64,000 bases of DNA, from NCBI GenBank assembly GCA_044223995.1, contig JBGALE010000009.1:62001-126000 (forward strand), written 5' to 3'. Origin of the DNA: JACMLD01 sp044223995. Lineage in GTDB: Bacteria > Bacteroidota > Bacteroidia > Chitinophagales > Chitinophagaceae. Below are positions 58,675-64,000 of this stretch, in pieces. Below the pieces are notes generated by a model, which saw nothing but the letters and a program-made list of their open reading frames with translations, searched no databases and was not told the DNA's origin. The stretch's first letter is position 1, and each line of letters opens with the position of its first letter. The translations under genes and the position numbers were made by a program.

Positions 58675-59590
58675 GTTCCAGGAATATTTCCACCATCATG
58701 GAGCGGATACCACCTCCGCCAACACGTTCTATTGTTGGAATATTTACCGGTAACAGTGTGGCATAGGAAGAAAGTTTTTTTACCTGTTCTTTTGTAAGGC
58801 TTTCGAGGGCGGGCTTTCCGATTACGATAAAGCGTTTGCCACTGTTGTTTTTTATTTCCAGCAGGTTGGCGGCATAGCTTTTCATCTGATCGGTTGATAC
58901 AGGAATAACATGATGACCAGTGGTGCTTAGTAACTGGATGACGGCGATACGCTCAAATTCATCTTTGATGGCAGCTTCGCAAACAACTGCAAATTTTTCC
59001 CCAATACTCATGACGAGGTTGGTATGAAAAATCAATTGATTGTTTTCATCGCGTGCAGTAAACCACATCACACGGTACTGGTGGAAGCGTGCAAATTTTT
59101 CGAGGAGTATTTTATGTGTTCTCACCGATAAACCGGCATAAATGATACGGTTGTCGTGATCCATTACCATACTTCCGGTTCCCTCAAGGAAAAAGCCTTC
59201 TGTTTCATATTCGCTCCAGTCGAGGTAGTCGGCTACATTGAATTTTTTTGAAAGTGCGATGGGGATATCATCCCGTTTTTCAATACGGCGGTTGGCAGCA
59301 AATAAGGGAAACAGCGATATCACACCATTTCCCATGGTACAAAACCAGTTGTTTGGAAAAACGGCATCTGGTTTTGCGGGTTCCGGGGTATCTTCTACCA
59401 CCAGGATATTTATACCATGTTCTGTCAGCGTATCAACGACACTGTCAAATTCAGCTTCTGCCAATTCCTGCAGGGACTGGGCTGAAGAATTACTCCAATG
59501 CTGGAAGCTATTGCTTTCTGCAGTTTCCCGGTTAAAGCCAAAGGCAGCAGGGCGTATCATCAATATGGTCGATGTTACCTGTTTACTCAT
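58664..59590 (-). CDS. CtlX-like arginine deiminase-related protein with Cys-to-Ser change
   Basis: The 308-residue protein has the pentein (guanidino-group hydrolase) fold of the citrulline utilisation hydrolase CtlX family: ILMIRPAAFGFNRETAES at the start, VFPNNWFCTMGNGVISLFP, FFLEGTGSMVMDHDNRI, and FHTNLVMSIGEKFAVV with the catalytic His. Where the family, by my memory, ends with GGGSxRCM carrying the nucleophilic Cys, this protein reads VGGGGIRSMMVEIFL with Ser297 (codon TCC at 58702-58700). The change could abolish activity or be an error. Its start overlaps the end of the PCD gene by 4 bases (ATGA), so they are coupled. Confidence 0.85.
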   Translation of the reverse strand: MSKQVTSTILMIRPAAFGFNRETAESNSFQHWSNSSAQSLQELAEAEFDSVVDTLTEHGINILVVEDTPEPAKPDAVFPNNWFCTMGNGVISLFPLFAANRRIEKRDDIPIALSKKFNVADYLDWSEYETEGFFLEGTGSMVMDHDNRIIYAGLSVRTHKILLEKFARFHQYRVMWFTARDENNQLIFHTNLVMSIGEKFAVVCEAAIKDEFERIAVIQLLSTTGHHVIPVSTDQMKSYAANLLEIKNNSGKRFIVIGKPALESLTKEQVKKLSSYATLLPVNIPTIERVGGGGIRSMMVEIFLEPKS

Positions 59591-59820
59591 GCGAGCAGGG
59601 TATCAATTTTTTTTGCGAGTTTCCTGTCTTTATCGGTGACCACATCACCGGCATCATGTGTAGACAACCATATTTCCACATTGTTGTATACGTTTTTCCA
59701 TAATGGGTGATGGTCCATTTTTTCTGCTTCAATCGCCACTCTTGTCATAAAGGCAAATGCTTCGGAAAAATTTTTGAATTCGAATTTCCGGTACAGCGAA
59801 TTGTCTGCTTCTTTCCACAT
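59587..59820 (-). CDS. 4a-hydroxytetrahydrobiopterin dehydratase (PCD/PhhB)
   Basis: The 77-residue protein belongs to the pterin-4a-carbinolamine dehydratase family, which recycles the oxidised pterin cofactor of aromatic amino acid hydroxylases. The motif AEKMDHHPLWKNVYNNVEIW carries the catalytic histidines, followed by STHDAGDVVTDKD. The protein is slightly shorter than the usual 90-110 residues, starting at MWKEADNSLYRKFEFKNFSE. No phenylalanine hydroxylase gene is nearby. Its stop codon overlaps the start of the CtlX-like gene by 4 bases. Confidence 0.92.
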   Translation of the reverse strand: MWKEADNSLYRKFEFKNFSEAFAFMTRVAIEAEKMDHHPLWKNVYNNVEIWLSTHDAGDVVTDKDRKLAKKIDTLLA

Positions 59821-59870
59821 AAGATGAATTTTTATGGTACAATAATACCGGGTATTGGCTGGCGTGCGGA

Positions 59871-60305
59871 TTAAAAAATGAGGTGACCCTTGTTTTTTAT
59901 TTTTTCATTGGTCAGTTCGTTTACCAGTTGTACGGCATGCATCGAGCGAATGGATTTTGCAATATTGTCAAATGCGTGGTCATCCACCGCATCTCCTTTC
60001 ATCAGCCAGAGAAAATCCATGTGTTTAAACTCTGGCAGCAGGTATTCGCCATCAAACTTATTGTTGTACAGATAATGAACGAGTGAGCTGTTTGGTTCAG
60101 GATATTCAAAAACAGGGAAAAAATAATTGCGTTGTTTTTTGGTCAGTTGTATTTCGATACTGTTATTGATGCGGAAATTAAAACGAAGGGCCTGGTTAAG
60201 CTGCCAGCAAAACTGGTAGTCTTTTACAGGGGCCATGATACCCACCAACCGGGTATCGGCAAAAAAATCTTCGGCCATTTCTTCTACGTCAAGCTTCAAT
60301 TTCAT
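59871..60305 (-). CDS. IPExxxVDY-family protein
   Basis: The 144-residue cytosolic protein belongs to the IPExxxVDY family, common in Bacteroidota and of unknown role. It begins KLKLDVEEMAEDFFADTRLV and shows FCWQLNQALRFNFRINNSIE, KQRNYFFPVFEYPEPNSSLV and the namesake region as LLPEFKHMDFLWLMKG, a variant of IPExxxVDY. It lies 50 bp upstream of the PCD gene on the same strand and 11 bp downstream of an M28 peptidase gene, so these may form one transcript. Confidence 0.87.
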   Translation of the reverse strand: MKLKLDVEEMAEDFFADTRLVGIMAPVKDYQFCWQLNQALRFNFRINNSIEIQLTKKQRNYFFPVFEYPEPNSSLVHYLYNNKFDGEYLLPEFKHMDFLWLMKGDAVDDHAFDNIAKSIRSMHAVQLVNELTNEKIKNKGHLIF

Positions 60306-60316
60306 ACTGTCCAGTA

Positions 60317-61969
60317 TTAAAATTGTATGTCTGCCTCTACATTTTCATTGCCCCTTTTCACTTTTACTTTTGTTTTGTCGCCTTTTTTAAATTTACCCAG
60401 CACCTGCATATAATTCTCTACAGAAGTTACAGGATATTCTCCCAACTGTATCACTACATCACCTGTTTTTAATCCTGCTTTTTGTGCCGGTCTCCCTTCA
60501 CTGACACCATCTACGCGAACACCATTGCCACTAAAGGTATAGTCGGGCATGATACCCATGGTGACGCTAAAACGGGCGGAAGTTGTGGTCTGTGTTTCCC
60601 TGGTAGGTGTAAATGCAAGTTTGCCTTTATCGTTGGTCTCTTCTACTATTTTATAAATATATTTTACGATGCGGTATTCACCGGTATAATTGATTTTATC
60701 AAAATCATCGGTGGGGCGGTGATAATCGCTGTGTAAACCTGTAAAGAAAAACAATACAGGAATGTTTTTCCTGTAAAAGGAAGTATGATCGCTGGGGCCT
60801 GTACCGCTGCTATCGTATTTATTGGCAAAAGAGGGGTTGGCACTCATCGAAGCAAACATTGTTCCCCATTGTGGTGATGTGCCGTAACCACCTACGGTAA
60901 CAAGCTTGGTGCTGTCGTTTAAACGTCCGACCATGTCCATATTTATCATATAATTTGCCTTCGACAAATCGATGGTGGGATGTTCTACATAAAATTTTGA
61001 ACCAAACAAACCCAGTTCTTCCCCTGAAAAGGCAATGATGAGGTAATTATTTTTCCTGAGCTTAGAGTTTTTCAATAAACGTGCAATCTCTATCAGCGCA
61101 GCAGTACCGCTGGCATTGTCATCGGCTCCGTTGTGAATTAATTTTTCCGTACCACGGTACATGGAGTTGTTGTCTTCCCCATAACCCAAATGATCGAAAT
61201 GTGCTCCGAGTATAACGGTGGTTGCAGCATTGTTGTCGATATACCCCACTACATTGTGACCTGTTCTTTTTTTATCAGCGAAAACCGCCTTTAATTTTAT
61301 ATCAACCGTAGCCGCCTCGTCGCTGAAATACTTTTTGGCAATTTTTTTCCCGGTAAAGAATACCGGAATGGGCAGGGGCATCGCCTTTTCTTTTGGATCA
61401 AATGATAATCCATCATCTGCATTCCCGGAATTATACACCAGCAAAGCGGTGGCTCCTCTTTTTGCAGCGTCTTTTACCTGTTCGAGTACAAAAGCTTTTA
61501 CATCAAAATGCGGGTTGGCTTTATTGCTTTCCAATTCTTCCTTCAGGTTTAAAAACCAGGGAACACCCGATTCGCGCAAAGCGATGGAAGGAGCAGATTC
61601 AATCATTTTATCCGGCGAGCCGATAAAGGGGAAATAATCACCGGGCTTTATTTCATCACCATTGACAAATAAATATCCAGCCTTATCAATGTCTTTACCA
61701 TCATTGATGTCAAATGCCTGGAACCAGCCGTTTTGATCGCCTTTGGGCTGCAGCCCTTCTTTCTGAAACTGATCTGCGATATATTCCATGGCCAGTTTTT
61801 CACCATTGGTGCCTGCCCTTCTTCCTTCCAGTTTGTCATCGGCGAGGTAATGTACATGTGCCTGTAAACCGGCAATGACAGCCTTATCTGCTTTTTTTAA
61901 TTTTTGAGAGAACGAAGTGGCACAAACAAGGAGGAAGGTGGAAAAGGTAACGATGGCCCTGGAAATCAT
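60317..61969 (-). CDS. M28-family peptidase with PA and PDZ domains
   Basis: The 550-residue protein has a signal peptide (RAIVTFSTFLLVCATSFS, cleavage near SQK), a PA-type insert (about 130-240, FDVKAFVLEQVKDAAKRGAT) and a two-zinc M28 domain with GAHFDHLGYG (His), NGADDNASGTAALIEIA (Asp), FSGEELGLFGSKFYVEHP (Glu pair), INMDMVGRLND (Asp) and TGLHSDYHRPTDDFDKINY (His). The C-terminal 80 residues form a PDZ domain (GRPAQKAGLKTGDVVIQLG). It is likely a periplasmic aminopeptidase. It sits 11 bp upstream of the IPExxxVDY gene. Confidence 0.92.
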   Translation of the reverse strand: MISRAIVTFSTFLLVCATSFSQKLKKADKAVIAGLQAHVHYLADDKLEGRRAGTNGEKLAMEYIADQFQKEGLQPKGDQNGWFQAFDINDGKDIDKAGYLFVNGDEIKPGDYFPFIGSPDKMIESAPSIALRESGVPWFLNLKEELESNKANPHFDVKAFVLEQVKDAAKRGATALLVYNSGNADDGLSFDPKEKAMPLPIPVFFTGKKIAKKYFSDEAATVDIKLKAVFADKKRTGHNVVGYIDNNAATTVILGAHFDHLGYGEDNNSMYRGTEKLIHNGADDNASGTAALIEIARLLKNSKLRKNNYLIIAFSGEELGLFGSKFYVEHPTIDLSKANYMINMDMVGRLNDSTKLVTVGGYGTSPQWGTMFASMSANPSFANKYDSSGTGPSDHTSFYRKNIPVLFFFTGLHSDYHRPTDDFDKINYTGEYRIVKYIYKIVEETNDKGKLAFTPTRETQTTTSARFSVTMGIMPDYTFSGNGVRVDGVSEGRPAQKAGLKTGDVVIQLGEYPVTSVENYMQVLGKFKKGDKTKVKVKRGNENVEADIQF

Positions 61970-62297
61970 AGAAAGTATTTAATGTGACAAAGTTAAACGG
62001 GCAAATGGTACAACAGGTGGGCAGGGCTGAAAATTTATCATTTATTTCTGGTGTTTGCCCATTGATAAAGCAGGGATTAGCGACACAAAGGTTGGCTGGT
62101 TCTTTGAAATTTACGGGTATCTGCCCGCAACAATTATTAACGGAATATGAACTGCCCGTTTTCCCTGCTTTTTCTTTTTCCGGCTGCCTTTTTTTCCTTT
62201 ACTTTTGCAGATCACCCTTTTTGCAATAGCCCTTTGGGCGGGAAAACTTCAACAGTGGACGCGAAAGGACTATTGCCAACGGCAAATTGATATAAGC
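61970..62297. other. 328-bp gap before the SWIM helicase gene, with a -7 promoter box
   Basis: No gene was found here. TACTTTTG at 62200-62207 (plus strand) matches TAnnTTTG exactly and lies about 90 bases before the helicase start, with a T-rich stretch at the -33 position. Upstream of it the sequence shows no clear structure. Confidence 0.45.
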
Positions 62298-64000
62298 ATG
62301 GCGCTACCGCACCTTATCAAGTATGTATACACCAATGGAACCGATGAAGTAATCCGCAGGGGCAAAAAAATTCATGCCATTGGCTTTGTAGAGTTAGTAG
62401 AATATGACGAACTGCTGGGTTCCGTAACCTTCCGGGTGAAAGACGATAGCTATTCTACCTATTATAAAGTACATATCCAGAAGTTCAAGGATGCAAAGGA
62501 TATGTCGCTCCGCTGCAGTTGTCCTTATAACCTCGGTGATATTTGCCGTCACGAAGCCGCCTCACTCATCCAACTGCAGGAATTGCTCGATAAAAATTTA
62601 CTGAAAGCCGAAGCCATTGTCTACGACCAGCGGCATACGGTAGTGAAGATGAAATTTATTGATCTGAAAACGATCCGGCTTTTATGTTCACCCGAATCAC
62701 TGATGGAAGCGGAAAAATTTCTCCGCAACAACAAGGCAACCATCGAATATGCAAAGGATGAAATGATAAAGGCATCTGTAGACCTGGAAGGCAAAGTATA
62801 CAAGGTAGTTTTGCGTAAAAACGAAGAAAGAAATTTTGACACCAGTTGTGAATACGAAGATACCACGCACCCGCTTTGCCTGCCGAAGGTTATTGTGTTG
62901 CTGCAACTATTAAATGCACATGGCGCCCATTATTTTGATACCATACGTAACTGGGACAATGAAAAAAATAAACTGCTCGAAGCATACGGGTATTCGCTCA
63001 CTGATGATCTGAAGGGTAAATTTGAATTTGCCTACAAGGAGGGAAAACCCTTTTTGCGTGTACTGGATACATCGATAAAACGAATTAACCCGATGGCGGT
63101 TAATAAGCCAAAGCCTGTATTGGTAGCGGAAACGGTTGCGCCCGCAACAGAGGAAGAACAGAAAACAACTGTTGCCGGTCCGGCACAGCGGCTGGGAATC
63201 GTATTTAATTTCAATCACAAACCTTATCCGGGTTTCCTGGTGGAAGTGGTACAGGGTGAAAGCGATGAGGATCAGAAAAAATTTATCAGCAAGGTTGATA
63301 AAATTGATCTCTCCAAGTTTGTAAATATTGAAGTGTTTAATGAAGAAGACAAACAACTCATACCTTCTATTCGCCGCATGCAGGAAGCGGAGGTTACCAA
63401 ATACCTGAACCGCAACTCACCATTCAGCGGCATCTGGGAAAATATCATTCACCACGAAACAGATGAACTTCCTGGTGAAACAAAAAACCTGATGATTGAG
63501 TATCTCTACCCCAAACTAAAAAAACTGTTTGCGGATGTTGCGGTCAATCCATTTGTTTTTTATCTAAACGGACACAAGCCCTTCAAAACGGAGAACCTGA
63601 AACCGGTGGGGATTGTTCCCGAACCAGTTTTGCCATTTTTTAAAATAGCACCCAGGAAAACAGGATATGAAATAACCTGCCATGTAAAACTAAATGGCAA
63701 AGAATTGGAGATAACCGAAAACCAATTAGGAAGCGGGCTCATGTTTTTCTTCGAGGAGAACCTTTATCTCTGGCGCGATGCGGAAGATGTAGAAAAAATA
63801 GAACCATTCATCAACAAGGGAAGTATTTATATTTCAAAAACAGATTGGCCACAGCAATTACGTTCCTATATTTTGCCACTGGCAAAAAAATACTTTGTTG
63901 AATTTGATCCTTCCCTGGTTTCATCTTATAAAGATGGTGAACCGGAGAAAAAACTGCACCTGCAGGAAAAGGGTGATTACCTCGTATTCCAACCTGCATT
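62298..64000 (+). CDS. SWIM-domain protein, probable SNF2-type helicase, 3' end outside window
   Basis: The frame opens with ATG at 62298 and stays open to the window edge (567 codons). Near the N-terminus it has a SWIM zinc finger, SLRCSCPYNLGDICRHEAAS, with ligands Cys73, Cys75, Cys83 and His85. The following 480 residues are a long mixed domain (for example LGIVFNFNHKPYPGFLVEVV, FSGIWENIIHHETDELPGE) typical of the region before the helicase core in Bacteroidota SNF2-type proteins. The helicase motifs themselves lie beyond the window, so that part of the call is inference from family layout. It stands alone downstream of a -7 promoter box. Confidence 0.8.
   Translation, partial: MALPHLIKYVYTNGTDEVIRRGKKIHAIGFVELVEYDELLGSVTFRVKDDSYSTYYKVHIQKFKDAKDMSLRCSCPYNLGDICRHEAASLIQLQELLDKNLLKAEAIVYDQRHTVVKMKFIDLKTIRLLCSPESLMEAEKFLRNNKATIEYAKDEMIKASVDLEGKVYKVVLRKNEERNFDTSCEYEDTTHPLCLPKVIVLLQLLNAHGAHYFDTIRNWDNEKNKLLEAYGYSLTDDLKGKFEFAYKEGKPFLRVLDTSIKRINPMAVNKPKPVLVAETVAPATEEEQKTTVAGPAQRLGIVFNFNHKPYPGFLVEVVQGESDEDQKKFISKVDKIDLSKFVNIEVFNEEDKQLIPSIRRMQEAEVTKYLNRNSPFSGIWENIIHHETDELPGETKNLMIEYLYPKLKKLFADVAVNPFVFYLNGHKPFKTENLKPVGIVPEPVLPFFKIAPRKTGYEITCHVKLNGKELEITENQLGSGLMFFFEENLYLWRDAEDVEKIEPFINKGSIYISKTDWPQQLRSYILPLAKKYFVEFDPSLVSSYKDGEPEKKLHLQEKGDYLVFQPA

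Noticed and set aside
1..64000. tRNA or rRNA genes, CRISPR arrays, prophage or complete insertion sequences
   Set aside because: Reading through the intergenic gaps revealed no cloverleaf-like sequences, spaced repeat arrays, phage structural genes or complete transposase genes.

Overview
The window looks like a chromosomal segment of a Bacteroidota bacterium, most likely of the Chitinophagaceae. Several things point that way: two secreted proteins with type IX secretion (T9SS type A) C-terminal sorting domains, a TonB-type outer-membrane barrel protein, DUF5606, IPExxxVDY and SMUG2-type (DUF4918) proteins, promoters of the Bacteroidota -7 type (TAnnTTTG), and start regions without strong Shine-Dalgarno sequences. 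Most of it is ordinary core genome. No complete insertion sequence, prophage, CRISPR array, rRNA or tRNA gene was seen.

Layout. (1) 1-16400 holds replication, repair and cofactor genes: ppiD (cut by the window edge), nadA, mnmG, ybeY, feoA, nadD, chrA, an SDR, DUF72, a Gfo/Idh/MocA oxidoreductase, a YhcH-type protein, Smr, a T9SS protein, dnaN and recX. The mnmG-ybeY junction carries two parS-like palindromes 30 bp apart. The 600-bp gap between ppiD and nadA has DnaA-box-like and iteron-like repeats, so the replication origin may lie here. (2) 16400-28100 is mixed metabolism: nitrilase, VOC protein, nagA, S41 peptidase, thiL, IMPase, AKR, GT2 plus PhyH, M3 peptidase, DUF5606. (3) 28200-34300 has a frameshifted outer-membrane barrel gene, then an ECF sigma factor with a small membrane protein and two Spy/CpxP-like proteins, then DUF1579-like and ankyrin-type secreted proteins. 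(4) 34300-46300 is almost wholly minus strand: amidohydrolase, pfkB, DsbA-like, SMUG2-like, a large low-complexity secreted protein, YdeI-like, polA and uvrB. (5) 46341-50400 is the accessory part: orphan genes, a phased operator-like repeat set, REP-type hairpins and a decayed ORF. (6) 50500-64000 returns to core functions: two M28 peptidases, mgsA, recA, DUF4920, mnmH-selD, CtlX-like, PCD, IPExxxVDY and the start of a SWIM-domain helicase.

Links between genes. mnmG makes the (carboxymethyl)aminomethyl modification of the wobble uridine, while mnmH and selD, overlapping by 4 nt, make its 2-seleno form; together they imply selenium use in tRNA. nadA and nadD are two NAD-synthesis steps on either side of mnmG-ybeY-feoA. 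dnaN, polA, uvrB, recA, recX and a SMUG2-like glycosylase make the segment rich in replication and repair genes.

The most unusual signals are the parS pair with the possible origin, the compensated REP hairpins that end a coding region, the 11-bp phased repeats ahead of an orphan gene, a CtlX-like hydrolase with Ser at the expected catalytic Cys, the single-base frameshift in the outer-membrane receptor, and an orphan two-way terminator upstream of recA. No clearly new multi-gene system is proven; 46341-50400 is the best place to look.
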